Assembly (NCBI GenBank): GCA_964454975.1
Contig: CAYVVD010000022.1
Span: forward strand, 1 to 50,392
Reading direction: 5' to 3'
DNA: 50,392 nt
From: CAYVVD01 sp964454975
Lineage (GTDB): Bacteria; Bacteroidota; Ignavibacteria; Kapaibacteriales; UBA2268
Below, piece after piece: positions 33,104 through 41,853 of the stretch; positions within the stretch are counted from its first letter, which is position 1; each line of letters begins with the position of its first letter. Made by a program: the position numbers and the translations under genes. The notes beneath the pieces were generated by a model, which was given only the letters and a program-made list of their open reading frames with translations, searched no databases and had not been told where the DNA came from.

Positions 33104-34185
33104 TGGCTGAGAACAAGGAAGGTCAGGAAAAAACCGAACCGGCAAGTGCCAAACGGTTTCAGGAAGCAAGGTTACGCGGCCAGGTATCAAAGAGTATGGA
33201 TGTTACTACTGCTACTGTGCTGCTTTTCGGAGGCATGTCAGTTTTTCTGTTTGGCGGGCCCCTGATTGACAATTATATGCAGATGATGGGACATATTTTC
33301 TACAATGCCCCAAAGATTGAAATTAATCAACAAAACACAATACACTTTTTCTACAGCCTTGCCATATTTCTTTCTAAGTTTTTATTACCGATTGTAATAG
33401 TAGCATTTTTTGTTGTTCTTATTGCCGAGACTTCACAAGTAGGAATAAAGATTGCAACAAAAAAATTCACCGAGGGCCTTAACTTCAAGCAGATATTCAA
33501 CCCACTTACAGGTTTGAAAAGAGTATTCTTCTCCGCACGTTCAATTTTCGAGCTAATCAAAAATATATTCAAGATTATTATCCTGGGCGGTATTATCTAC
33601 TGGGTACTCTGGTCGCACTGGGAAGAAGTCATTACTATCATGGAAAGGCCATTCTCGGAAATCGGATCATTTATGGCATCTCTCAGCTTCGAAATAGTCC
33701 TGAAGATGGGAATTGCATATATTATTATTGCAATTGCTGATTCCATATTTCAGAAATGGAAGTTCAAAGAAGACTTAAAAATGACCAAGCATGAAGTTAA
33801 GGAAGAAACCAAACAAACCGAGGGTGACCCAAAAATCAAAGGCCGCCTCAGGCAGCTTATGCGCCAGAGAATTCGACGTATAATGTTCAAAAATGCTTCA
33901 GAGGCTGATGTTGTCATCACTAATCCGGAGCACTATGCTGTAGCGCTTAAGTACGACAGGGAGAATATGGCCGCACCACGGGTTGTTGCAAAGGGGCTCG
34001 ATTTTCTTGCATTGCGGATCAGGGAAATAGCGGAAGAGAATAATGTGCCTATCTTTGAAGAACCACCACTCGCTCGGACATTATATTATTCAACCGAAGT
34101 AAATGACGAAATACCCGAGAACCTGTTCAAAGCAGTTGCCAGGATACTTGCCTTTGTTTACAGCATTAGGAATAGTGTAAATTAA
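33103..34185 (+). CDS. flhB: Flagellar export switch protein FlhB
   Basis: This is a 360-residue substrate-specificity switch: four TM segments, then a cytoplasmic domain with MTKHEVKEETKQTEGDPKIK and the autocleavage site. That site reads N274-P-E-H (ITNPEHYAVALKY), where most FlhB proteins have NPTH; Asn and Pro, needed for cleavage, are kept. The C-terminal DFLALRIREIAEENNVP and EPPLARTLY match the family. The gene ends in a TTAA shared with the convergent LysE-family gene. A virulence-type YscU is the alternative, but the linked fliPQR and sequence favour the flagellar type. Confidence 0.93.
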   Translation: MAENKEGQEKTEPASAKRFQEARLRGQVSKSMDVTTATVLLFGGMSVFLFGGPLIDNYMQMMGHIFYNAPKIEINQQNTIHFFYSLAIFLSKFLLPIVIVAFFVVLIAETSQVGIKIATKKFTEGLNFKQIFNPLTGLKRVFFSARSIFELIKNIFKIIILGGIIYWVLWSHWEEVITIMERPFSEIGSFMASLSFEIVLKMGIAYIIIAIADSIFQKWKFKEDLKMTKHEVKEETKQTEGDPKIKGRLRQLMRQRIRRIMFKNASEADVVITNPEHYAVALKYDRENMAAPRVVAKGLDFLALRIREIAEENNVPIFEEPPLARTLYYSTEVNDEIPENLFKAVARILAFVYSIRNSVN

Positions 34186-34889
34186 AATGCGAATAGAAAG
34201 CGGAAAAGCTCTGCGCCCTTTGCAGCGAACACCCTGAATCCGAGATAAGTTCCAAATCCAAGAAAGGTAACACCTGCAAATTGCCTGATTCTGAGAAGCA
34301 TGTTCCCAGACATCCTGTCCTTGAATTTTACAATCATTCTGACAAGGATGTAAAGCCATATGAAATTCCCGAGGCCAAAACCAACAGCAAACATCAGACT
34401 GCTAAGAGCTGTGTTTTCGATCCAGTTCCAAGCATGTACATTTAATGTTACATAACCAAGGGAAGGAAGAAATGTTGGGTTAGCCATGTTTGTAAGTGCG
34501 ATGCCAATACCAAGCAGAAACGGGCCTTTGGATTTGAGGTCAGTGATAAATTTAGATTCTTTTGGGGACTGGATTTCTGAATAATTTTTGTGGGATTTGA
34601 TATTAATTATGCCGAGGATAACAAATACAGCAACAACTGATAGCTGAAAAATCAGCATCAGATAAGGGTATTCATCTGTGAAATTAGTAATAGTGTTTAC
34701 CGCAGCCGAAGTTGCAAATATCGCAATAACGCAGTAAACAAAGTCTAATAAGCCTGTCCCAAGAGCTAAGTACGTTCCGGGTTTGAAACCGTTAGATAAT
34801 GAAAGCCTTATTGCAGCTACGCCAACCGGACCCGGAGGCAACGCCAGTACTATTCCGACTATTGTCCCAACCAGTAGAGCTATCAGCAT
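34182..34889 (-). CDS. LysE/RhtB family amino-acid exporter
   Basis: This is a 235-residue inner-membrane protein with about six TM segments. The N-terminal motif GIVLALPPGPVGVAAIRLSLSNG and the central GIALTNMANPTFLPSLGY are typical of LysE/RhtB transporters, which export amino acids. Substrate unknown. The long charged loop (about 98-120) is usual. Its stop overlaps that of flhB by 4 bp. Its own promoter is not obvious. Confidence 0.85.
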   Translation of the reverse strand: MLIALLVGTIVGIVLALPPGPVGVAAIRLSLSNGFKPGTYLALGTGLLDFVYCVIAIFATSAAVNTITNFTDEYPYLMLIFQLSVVAVFVILGIINIKSHKNYSEIQSPKESKFITDLKSKGPFLLGIGIALTNMANPTFLPSLGYVTLNVHAWNWIENTALSSLMFAVGFGLGNFIWLYILVRMIVKFKDRMSGNMLLRIRQFAGVTFLGFGTYLGFRVFAAKGAELFRFLFAF

Positions 34890-35077
34890 ATCAACCCGTT
34901 ATTAGTTTCCATCACGCCCCAAATTGCAACACACTTAACGAAAGGTATCCATCCATATTATCAAAGTGTGTAATAATTTTCACAGCCAACTTAAATAATT
35001 CAGGTTTATTCACCAAGAAAAAATTAAAATATTTAAATCCAATAGTCTGCCTTATATACTAATTCCATTTAAAGGCT

Positions 35078-35093
35078 TACATTTGTAGTTTTG
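35078..35093 (+). promoter_or_regulatory. Tandem -7 elements upstream of the APC permease
   Basis: TACATTTG (35078-35085) is directly followed by TAGTTTTG (35086-35093); both fit TAnnTTTG. The ATG is 16 bp further, so the leader would be very short. No TTTG at -33. Confidence 0.4.
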
Positions 35094-35109
35094 AATTAAT
35101 CAGCTCACA

Positions 35110-36573
35110 ATGGGCAATTCATACGAACAGGAAAATAAGGGGCTGATACCAAGCCTTGGGATTTATATCACAATTGCGATTGTGGTGGGGGCTGTTATTG
35201 GCTCGGGGATATTCAAGAAACCTGCCCTGATGGCATCTCAACTCGGCTCACCAGAGATGCTGCTTTGGATATGGGTTATTGCCGGGGTTATCACACTATT
35301 CGGCGCTTTAACAAACGCCGAGATAGCTTCAATGATTACCGCAACCGGCGGGCAGTACATTTTTTTCGAGAAAATGTATGGTGGTTTTATAGCCTACATG
35401 TATGGCTGGGCAATATTCGCGGTTATGCAAACAGGTTCTATTGCATCAATTACATACGTTTTTGCTGAATACTCACAGCATTTTAATGCTTTTCTTGTAC
35501 CGCGATTCCCACCGGATGTTGAGCAGAGCATTGTACTTCACATTCCATTCATTGGGAATATCTATCCTATTGAAAATATTGGCGTTAAGGCAATTACTAT
35601 ATTTACTATATTTATTCTCTCATTCGTAAACTACCTTGGCGTGCGACTTGGAGGAAGCATTTCAGGCTTTTTTTCTGCATTGAAAGTTGCGGCAATACTT
35701 ATCCTTGTCGCTTTCGGATTTGCCTGGGGTGGCGGCAGTTCTGCAAATTTTTCGATGGAAGCCTCCACCTATACCGGAACAGGTGTCTTTGCAGGAGTAA
35801 TTGCAGCCCTTTCGGGCGCCTTTTGGTCCTATGATGGCTGGAATAACATTACATATATCGCAGGCGAAGTAAAAAAGCCCCAGATCAATATTCCAAAAGC
35901 GTTATTTATAGGTACCGTCATAGTCATAACTGTTTATCTTATAATAAACTTTGCATTTTTATATGTATTGCCAGTTGAAGAAATGGCAAAATCCACTTTA
36001 GTGGCACGCGATGTTGCGCTTTATTCAATGGGCGAGATAGGCGCTTCATTCGTTGCTGCAGCAGTAATGATTTCTACTTTCGGAACATCAAACGGCACGA
36101 TAATGGTCAGTGCCCGTGTGTATTTTGCCATGGCACGTAAAGGTATGTTTTTCAGGAAAATTAGCGAAGTTAATGAAAAGCATAAAACACCCGCCAATGC
36201 ATTGCTGCTTCAGGCGGCATGGTCCGGAGTCCTGGTACTGAGCGGCACCTTCGATATCCTGACTGATATGCTTATTTTTGTTAGTTGGATATTTTACACC
36301 ATCGGTGCTATCGGTGTATTTGTACTTCGAAAAAAAATGCCTGATGCACCGCGTCCTTACAAAGTAATTGGCTATCCCTATGTCCCGGCAATTTTTGTGG
36401 TTTTTGCTGCTGTATTTGTGATTCTTACTTTGTATAATGACATAAAAGCTTATGATGACGGGCAAACTGAACTTATTAATTCCCTTTTTGGCCTTTTGCT
36501 TGTCGGAGTTGGAATACCCTTTTATCTTTACTTCAGGTGGCAGAGCAATAAGAGACAACAGGCAGGAGCGTAA
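35110..36573 (+). CDS. APC family amino acid permease
   Basis: This is a 487-residue inner-membrane transporter with about 12 TM segments. The N-terminal TM1 motif is GAVIGSGIFKKPALMA, followed by GALTNAEIASMITATGGQYIFF, YDGWNNITYIAGEVKKPQ and NIPKALFIGT (in segments). These are characteristic of the amino acid-polyamine-organocation superfamily, LAT/YfnA-like branch. It probably imports an amino acid by H+ symport or exchange; the substrate is not predictable. The TsaC/Sua5-family gene follows after 4 bp. Confidence 0.88.
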   Translation: MGNSYEQENKGLIPSLGIYITIAIVVGAVIGSGIFKKPALMASQLGSPEMLLWIWVIAGVITLFGALTNAEIASMITATGGQYIFFEKMYGGFIAYMYGWAIFAVMQTGSIASITYVFAEYSQHFNAFLVPRFPPDVEQSIVLHIPFIGNIYPIENIGVKAITIFTIFILSFVNYLGVRLGGSISGFFSALKVAAILILVAFGFAWGGGSSANFSMEASTYTGTGVFAGVIAALSGAFWSYDGWNNITYIAGEVKKPQINIPKALFIGTVIVITVYLIINFAFLYVLPVEEMAKSTLVARDVALYSMGEIGASFVAAAVMISTFGTSNGTIMVSARVYFAMARKGMFFRKISEVNEKHKTPANALLLQAAWSGVLVLSGTFDILTDMLIFVSWIFYTIGAIGVFVLRKKMPDAPRPYKVIGYPYVPAIFVVFAAVFVILTLYNDIKAYDDGQTELINSLFGLLLVGVGIPFYLYFRWQSNKRQQAGA

Positions 36574-36577
36574 CAGG

Positions 36578-37207
36578 ATGCCGGCATTGGAATTAAACAT
36601 ACACTGGAAAACACCTGAAATGCGGAAAATCCACAAGGTGATAGATGCGTTAAGGGATGGAGCTGTAATTCTTTATCCAACCGATACCGGTTTCACTCTT
36701 GGATGCGAGCTGTCGAACAAAGATGCAATTCAACGAGTCAGGTCAATCAGGCGCTTACCTGATAAACAATCCCTTACTTTCCTTACAGGTTCGCTGTCAA
36801 ACCTGTCAGAGTTTGCCCAGGTTAGCAATCCTGCTTACCGGCTTATAAGAGGATTGATACCCGGGCCATACACATTTATTTTACCGGCCTCGAAGCTGGT
36901 ACCACGATTTGCACAAAATCCAAAGAGAAAAACTGCAGGTATCAGGGTACCCGAACACACTCTTGCCCAGTTGCTTCTGAAAGAACTCGGGCAGCCAATA
37001 ATTTCGATTTCTGCAAAGAGTGAGGATGATTATTATGAGACACCTGAAGACCTTCTTGAAGCATACAGGAAAATTGTAGATGTATCTGTAAATTCCGACG
37101 AATACCACTTCCTTGGCCCCTCTACTGTTATTGATATGACAACCGATAACTTCGAATTTATTCGCGAAGGAGCCGGAATTGAAAGAGCACGGGAGTTCTT
37201 GCCATAA
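36578..37207 (+). CDS. L-threonylcarbamoyladenylate synthase (TsaC/Sua5/YrdC family)
   Basis: This is a 209-residue YrdC-domain protein that makes threonylcarbamoyl-AMP for the t6A37 modification of tRNA. Motifs: VILYPTDTGFTLGCE, IRRLPDKQSLTFL, PGPYTFILPAS, RKTAGIRVPEH, QPIISISAKS and the C-terminal VIDMTTDNFEFIREGAG. The frame extends upstream to 36452 over the permease end. The ATG at 36578, 4 bp after the permease stop with GGAG upstream, gives the correct family N-terminus. It is a YrdC-only form without the Sua5 C-terminal domain. Confidence 0.9.
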   Translation: MPALELNIHWKTPEMRKIHKVIDALRDGAVILYPTDTGFTLGCELSNKDAIQRVRSIRRLPDKQSLTFLTGSLSNLSEFAQVSNPAYRLIRGLIPGPYTFILPASKLVPRFAQNPKRKTAGIRVPEHTLAQLLLKELGQPIISISAKSEDDYYETPEDLLEAYRKIVDVSVNSDEYHFLGPSTVIDMTTDNFEFIREGAGIERAREFLP

Positions 37208-37274
37208 TACAACACAACGCTTACAAAAGAATTTAATAGGAATTTATTCAATTATTTATTATTTATAATGTAGC

Positions 37275-37297
37275 CACCTTATGAAACCTTTAAGGTG
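37275..37297 (+). promoter_or_regulatory. Hairpin hiding the ribosome binding site of the response regulator
   Basis: CACCTTA (37275-37281) and TAAGGTG (37291-37297) form a 7-bp stem with a 9-nt loop. The right arm contains AAGGTG, the Shine-Dalgarno 5 nt before the ATG at 37303. The site should be closed when the stem forms, which suggests translational control. Confidence 0.55.
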
Positions 37298-37302
37298 CAG
37301 CC

Positions 37303-38115
37303 ATGTTTTCTGATATCGAAGCACAGATTACCGCTGATAAATCTTCAAATAACCGGGTTGTTAACATCCTTGTAGTGGATGATGAACCTGTTGTGCTTGA
37401 AAGCATACGGCGCCACCTTCGTTACAACGAGAATTTTAATGTCACAACATGTGCTTCTGTAGATGAAGCACTGAAAATACTCAACCTGAAAGGCGCCGAT
37501 ATTATTATCACAGACCTGATGATGCCCAAGATAAACGGCCTTGAATTCCTTAAGATATTATCTGAAATGTCAACCACAACCCTTTCAATAATGATTACGG
37601 GTTATGCTACAATCAATACCGCGATACAGGCTACTCAGCTCGGCGCATTTGACTACATAGCAAAGCCGTTTACCAGGCTGGAGTTGAGAAAAATTGTTGA
37701 ACGGGCGGCAATATTAACCCAGGCAAGCGAAAAATCAGGTTTGCCGGAAAAGGCTATGCCGCGTGGCCAAATGAAAGGCGTTGGTGAATATTCCTGGTTG
37801 ATGAGCAGGAAAGACGGGGATGTTCTTATAGGCGTGGAACGCTCTTTTTTACTGAATATTGGAAGGATACAATCAGTTTACCTCCCGGACAAGAGTGACC
37901 AGCTTCGACAGGGGAGCGTTTATTTCCAGGTATTTGCTTCGGACCTGAGAACCCAATCATTACTTTGCCCTCTTTCGGGAGAAGTAATAGAAGTAAATCA
38001 GCGTGTTATAAGTGACCCAAACTCAGCTCTTCAGGACCCCTACGGAGACGGTTGGCTCATAGTACTAAAACCCTCCAATTTTGAGTCTGAAATTAAGATG
38101 CTGGGCCTTGGATAA
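37303..38115 (+). CDS. Response regulator: receiver fused to glycine-cleavage-H-like domain
   Basis: This is a 270-residue cytoplasmic protein. Residues about 20-137 form a complete CheY-like receiver: acidic pair D26/D27, phosphoacceptor D71 (ITDLMMPKINGLE), T99 and K121 (YIAKPF). Residues about 160-260 look like a GcvH/lipoyl-type barrel: IGRIQSVYLPDKSDQLRQG, CPLSGEVIEVNQRV and DPYGDGWLIVLKPSN align end to end with H-protein. The position of the lipoylated lysine (ESVK in H-protein) is D214 here (FASDLRTQ), so lipoylation is not expected. There is no DNA-binding domain and no adjacent histidine kinase. The output domain may act by protein binding. Confidence 0.82.
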   Translation: MFSDIEAQITADKSSNNRVVNILVVDDEPVVLESIRRHLRYNENFNVTTCASVDEALKILNLKGADIIITDLMMPKINGLEFLKILSEMSTTTLSIMITGYATINTAIQATQLGAFDYIAKPFTRLELRKIVERAAILTQASEKSGLPEKAMPRGQMKGVGEYSWLMSRKDGDVLIGVERSFLLNIGRIQSVYLPDKSDQLRQGSVYFQVFASDLRTQSLLCPLSGEVIEVNQRVISDPNSALQDPYGDGWLIVLKPSNFESEIKMLGLG

Positions 38116-38211
38116 ATTTAGAAAGACATTTTGTAATTCAATTAACCTAAATAATTAAAACAAAAATTCGTTTTATTGCTATTATAATTTATATGGCTAA
38201 TTAGGTGGATT

Positions 38212-39198
38212 ATGACTGACATCAGGGAAATAAACGAAAAAATTCAACTGGAAAGCGCTTTTGTAGATGTACTTTCGCTCGAAATAAGCAAGGTTATTGT
38301 CGGGCAAAAACCGATGGTGGACAGGTTGCTTGTGGGTCTTCTATCTAACGGGCATATTCTGCTCGAAGGTGTTCCCGGACTCGCTAAAACGCTTGCCATC
38401 CGCACACTTGCAGATGCTGTTGATGCAACGTTCGCACGAATCCAATTCACACCTGATCTTCTACCTGCCGACCTCACAGGTACAATGATATACAAACAGA
38501 AGAATGACGAATTTCATGTTCGCAGAGGTCCCGTATTTGCGAATTTTGTTCTCGCTGACGAAATAAACCGTGCACCTGCCAAAGTGCAAAGCGCCCTGCT
38601 CGAGGCAATGCAGGAGCGCCAGGTAACGATTGGCAATGAAACATTCAGACTGCCGGAGCCTTTCCTTGTGCTCGCTACTCAGAACCCAATTGAGCAGGAA
38701 GGTACTTATCCTCTTCCGGAAGCACAGGTTGACCGTTTCCTGATGAAAGTTGTTATCACTTATCCACAGAAAGATGAAGAACGTTCCATACTCAGGCAGA
38801 ATATTGCAAAGGAATTCCCGAAAGCTGCCAAAGTGATAAAACCTGAAGACATCATCCGTGCACGCGAGGCAGTGAAAGAGGTTTACATGGATGAAAAAAT
38901 AGAACAGTATATACTTGATATCGTTTTTGCCACTCGCTTCCCCGGAGATTATAACTTAAGTAAGCTCGAACAGCTAATTTCATTCGGCGCTTCGCCGCGC
39001 GGCTCAATTAACCTCGCCCTCGCCGCAAAAGCTTATGCTTTCATCAAACGCCGTGGTTATGTTGTTCCTGAGGATATCCGTGCTGTTTGCCTCGATGTTC
39101 TTCGACACAGGATTGGAGTTACATACGAAGCTGAAGCTGAAAATATCACATCTGAAGATATCGTTAATGAGATACTTAATAGTGTGGAAGTTCCATAG
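38212..39198 (+). CDS. MoxR family AAA+ ATPase
   Basis: This is a 328-residue AAA+ chaperone-like ATPase of the MoxR family. Walker A at about 53-60 (GVPGLAKT), Walker B LADEIN at about 114-119, sensor region ATQNPIEQEGTYPLPEAQVDRF (cited in part), and the C-terminal lid with SPRGSINLALAAKAYAF. MoxR proteins usually pair with DUF58 and VWA-domain proteins and help mature enzymes or envelope complexes. No such partner follows here: the next gene is a convergent T9SS protein. It lies 96 bp after the response regulator on the same strand. Confidence 0.93.
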   Translation: MTDIREINEKIQLESAFVDVLSLEISKVIVGQKPMVDRLLVGLLSNGHILLEGVPGLAKTLAIRTLADAVDATFARIQFTPDLLPADLTGTMIYKQKNDEFHVRRGPVFANFVLADEINRAPAKVQSALLEAMQERQVTIGNETFRLPEPFLVLATQNPIEQEGTYPLPEAQVDRFLMKVVITYPQKDEERSILRQNIAKEFPKAAKVIKPEDIIRAREAVKEVYMDEKIEQYILDIVFATRFPGDYNLSKLEQLISFGASPRGSINLALAAKAYAFIKRRGYVVPEDIRAVCLDVLRHRIGVTYEAEAENITSEDIVNEILNSVEVP

Positions 39199-39222
39199 AC
39201 CAATTATACTTTTTTTATATCA

Positions 39223-39251
39223 TTTCCCTCCTTCAATATGTGGGAGGGAAA
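39223..39251. terminator. Hairpin between moxR and a convergent gene
   Basis: TTTCCCTCC / GGAGGGAAA form a perfect 9-bp stem with an 11-nt loop, 25 bp after moxR. No T-run follows directly on either strand, so terminator function is only likely. Confidence 0.5.
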
Positions 39252-39325
39252 GTTCAAAGCAACCTTTTTTTATTTAAGTCTTAATAATTTATTGGATTTA
39301 CCTACTACTATGTACCTGTTACATT

Positions 39326-41410
39326 TTACCTCACAATCGCTACTTTCCTGAACTTTGTTTCTGCTCCGTTCTTGATTCCAACATAGTACATTCCGGGAGT
39401 GAGCCCCGAAACAGGTATCTCAGTTGTTTGTGTGTTTATCTCCTGTGTTCGCAAAAGCCTGCCGGTATTATCATACAGGTTGATAATTGTTCCCGGTAGA
39501 GCGTTACTAATTTTAACAGTTATTTGCTCGTCTGCAGGGTTGGGGTAGATGCTAAATGTTGACTTCTCTTCTGATTCCTCAACATCTGTGAATTGCCGGA
39601 TAGTCCTGTAAACTCCGCGGGAAGTCATTGCATAAATTCGCCCGTCGTTGGAATGGAGTATAGTTATACCCCAGGCGCTCTTGCCGTCAAATTGTATCTT
39701 GTTCCAATTCTGTCCGAAATCTTCCGAGTAGAAGAAGCCCCAGTCGGAAGCTATATATACTGTCCCGTTTACATAGATCATTTTATTGATTTCAGGGTAA
39801 TCCGAAAAACCTTCAATTGGCGGCGTAATGCCACTGTAAGCCGGGTTCCATGTCTGGCCTCCATCATTGCTTTTGAAAAGCCCTGCATTGGATGCGCTCA
39901 GCAAAATTGTCTTACTGTTAATTATTCCTTCTATCCCGTAGAAATATTCAAGCTCATCCGGCAATGATATTGTTTCCCAGGTAATACCTTTGTCAAGAGT
40001 CAGGTAAAAGTTAAAGAATCCACCTACAAGCAATTCTCCGTTTAATCCTGTAACAACTGTTTCAATGTAATCTTCTGGCGCTATTTCATTCATATCCACA
40101 AATATGTTAAAGCTTTCACCGAAATCTTCAGAAAAAGTAATCCTGTCATCAACTGTACGCATATAAATGCTCCCATCATTGGCAAAAGCAATATCATAGT
40201 AATCTGTCCAGCTCAAATACCCCAAACTTTCAAAACTTTCTCCGCCATTAGTGGATTTAAGCAATTCATCATCTGTAACATAGTAATTGTCGAAAAAATC
40301 GAAATGAAATGAGCCCTGGTCATCAGGCCGAAGTTGTTTATTAAATTCAATCCAATCGTTTCCAGCTTTTTTATACATACCTTTCGGGGTAAGTGTAATC
40401 GCAGGGAATGACTTAAAAGCATGGCAAAACAGCGCTATCGAAGGAGCATAATCAGAGTAGTTCCTTTCCCATGTCCTTCCATTGTCATCAGAGAAGTACA
40501 AGCCAAATCCCGACATGTAAATCCTGGAACCTATTTTTTTCAGCATATAATAATCAGAATCCACAAATTCTTCATAAAAACCCTGTGTTTTTCCATCGTC
40601 ACTATATATGATGCCATCATCAGACATTGCGATAACTCTGCCGTCGTCTGTGATCACCATATTATTTATGCTCTTATTGTCAAAAGCTTCAATTTTCTCC
40701 CAGTTCCCGCCATCGTCATTGGAAACATACATCCCATAATTGTCATCCGCACATAAATAAATCTTACCTTCATTAAAGTAGAAGCAGGTGACAGGTACAT
40801 CTTCAAATCCGACATTGTATTTTTCGAATATGCCCCCCGGCTTCTTCCTGAAGTAGCCGTCACTTACAGGCACAAATACAGAACCATCCGGGCCTAAAGC
40901 AATTTTACTATTGTCAGGGCTCTCTACATCAATCAATTCTGTTATTTCATTCCATGTTAATCCCATGTCCTGAGAGGAAAATGTAACATAGTCTGTGAGT
41001 GCGTAAAGAATTCCTTCATTATCCTCAACAAAATTATTTACACCTTGCGGCCCATCAAGAACTGCAAGCCATAATTCCCCGTCATTCGTTGACCTGAAAA
41101 ATAAATCTCCATATCCAAGCGAAGCAAGGAGTGTACCGTTGCTGGTTTTGAAAATTGAACTGAAGAGGGTCTGGACATCAATGAATTCAGCTTGTTCACC
41201 CAGGAATTCGAACCTGTTTTTAGATTTCCAGGTACTACCCCCATCAGTAGATTTTGATATCCCCAAAAAGCAGGAATAGAGGCTCCCTTCATCGTCCATA
41301 ATGATATCCCTGACAGGCATATCGTTGGGAACATCAATATATTCCCATTCAAGCTGTGCGAAAATATTAAGCGCTGATAAAATAAAAACTAAGATGGTAA
41401 ACCTTTTCAT
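39326..41410 (-). CDS. T9SS-secreted Asp-box (BNR-like) propeller protein
   Basis: This is a 694-residue surface or secreted protein with a signal peptide at 1-18 (ending LNIFAQ). Residues about 20-610 carry about ten Asp-box-type units (STDGGSTW, SNDDGGNW, SDDNGRTW, STNGGESF, SNDGGQTW, SEDFGQNW), predicting a multi-bladed propeller like Ycf48/sialidase-type folds. Catalytic sialidase residues cannot be assigned. The last 80 or so residues are a type A sorting domain: STFSIYPNPADEQITV, INLYDNTGRLL, GLTPGMYYVGI and the end KVAIVR. Function unknown; it shares domain style with the giant protein at 18574. Confidence 0.88.
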   Translation of the reverse strand: MKRFTILVFILSALNIFAQLEWEYIDVPNDMPVRDIIMDDEGSLYSCFLGISKSTDGGSTWKSKNRFEFLGEQAEFIDVQTLFSSIFKTSNGTLLASLGYGDLFFRSTNDGELWLAVLDGPQGVNNFVEDNEGILYALTDYVTFSSQDMGLTWNEITELIDVESPDNSKIALGPDGSVFVPVSDGYFRKKPGGIFEKYNVGFEDVPVTCFYFNEGKIYLCADDNYGMYVSNDDGGNWEKIEAFDNKSINNMVITDDGRVIAMSDDGIIYSDDGKTQGFYEEFVDSDYYMLKKIGSRIYMSGFGLYFSDDNGRTWERNYSDYAPSIALFCHAFKSFPAITLTPKGMYKKAGNDWIEFNKQLRPDDQGSFHFDFFDNYYVTDDELLKSTNGGESFESLGYLSWTDYYDIAFANDGSIYMRTVDDRITFSEDFGESFNIFVDMNEIAPEDYIETVVTGLNGELLVGGFFNFYLTLDKGITWETISLPDELEYFYGIEGIINSKTILLSASNAGLFKSNDGGQTWNPAYSGITPPIEGFSDYPEINKMIYVNGTVYIASDWGFFYSEDFGQNWNKIQFDGKSAWGITILHSNDGRIYAMTSRGVYRTIRQFTDVEESEEKSTFSIYPNPADEQITVKISNALPGTIINLYDNTGRLLRTQEINTQTTEIPVSGLTPGMYYVGIKNGAETKFRKVAIVR

Positions 41411-41520
41411 TTCAACCCCATATTAATGGTTAAATACAATAGTATATACTGGCAAAGTTGCGGGAAGTTACATAAAAAAGGACTATTATTGAAGTCCTTA
41501 TATATTTAAAACTCATTCTT

Positions 41521-41748
41521 CTATATGTCGAAAATTAAATCTTCGAAACTACCCCATCCGAGCCCGCATTTTTTGCACACAAATGGTATTTTTTTCCCCA
41601 TAATCACGCAGCCATGAAAAAGAACATCTCCCTTTCTATGTAGTTCCATGAGTTCAGCATCAAAATTTGGCAACCCGTAAATTACGTAGGCTAATTTCTC
41701 AGAACCGCATACAGGACACTCTGTCGGCATATTTAGTGGTAAATGCAA
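41521..41748 (-). CDS. Small zinc-ribbon protein
   Basis: This is a 75-residue protein with two CxxC knuckles (CPVCG at about 10-14 and CKKCG at about 58-62), predicting a zinc ribbon. The middle holds LPNFDAELMELHRKGDVLFHGC. The start is TTG at 41748, because AGGAG lies 6 nt upstream of it; an internal ATG at 41730 lacks a ribosome binding site. I do not know the family's function. It is divergent from the CDF-like transporter, which has a Cys/His-rich tail. Confidence 0.75.
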   Translation of the reverse strand: MHLPLNMPTECPVCGSEKLAYVIYGLPNFDAELMELHRKGDVLFHGCVIMGKKIPFVCKKCGLGWGSFEDLIFDI

Positions 41749-41758
41749 ATGGAACTCC

Positions 41759-41785
41759 TAAATTTGATAATATGAATCAAATATA
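41759..41785. promoter_or_regulatory. Divergent -7-like elements between zinc-ribbon and CDF-like genes
   Basis: TAAATTTG on the plus strand (41759-41766) and TATATTTG on the minus strand (41785-41778) both fit TAnnTTTG. The plus one would serve the transporter, the minus one the zinc-ribbon gene. Neither has a clear -33 element at 20 bp. Confidence 0.3.
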
Positions 41786-41853
41786 CAGAATTTTACGAAA
41801 GCATTACAGCAAATTTGAAATATTTATCTCTACTCACAGTCACAACAAACAGG

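Noticed and set aside
36088..36636. 182-codon minus-strand frame
   Set aside because: Antisense to the APC permease and the TsaC-family start; biased composition and no recognisable domain.
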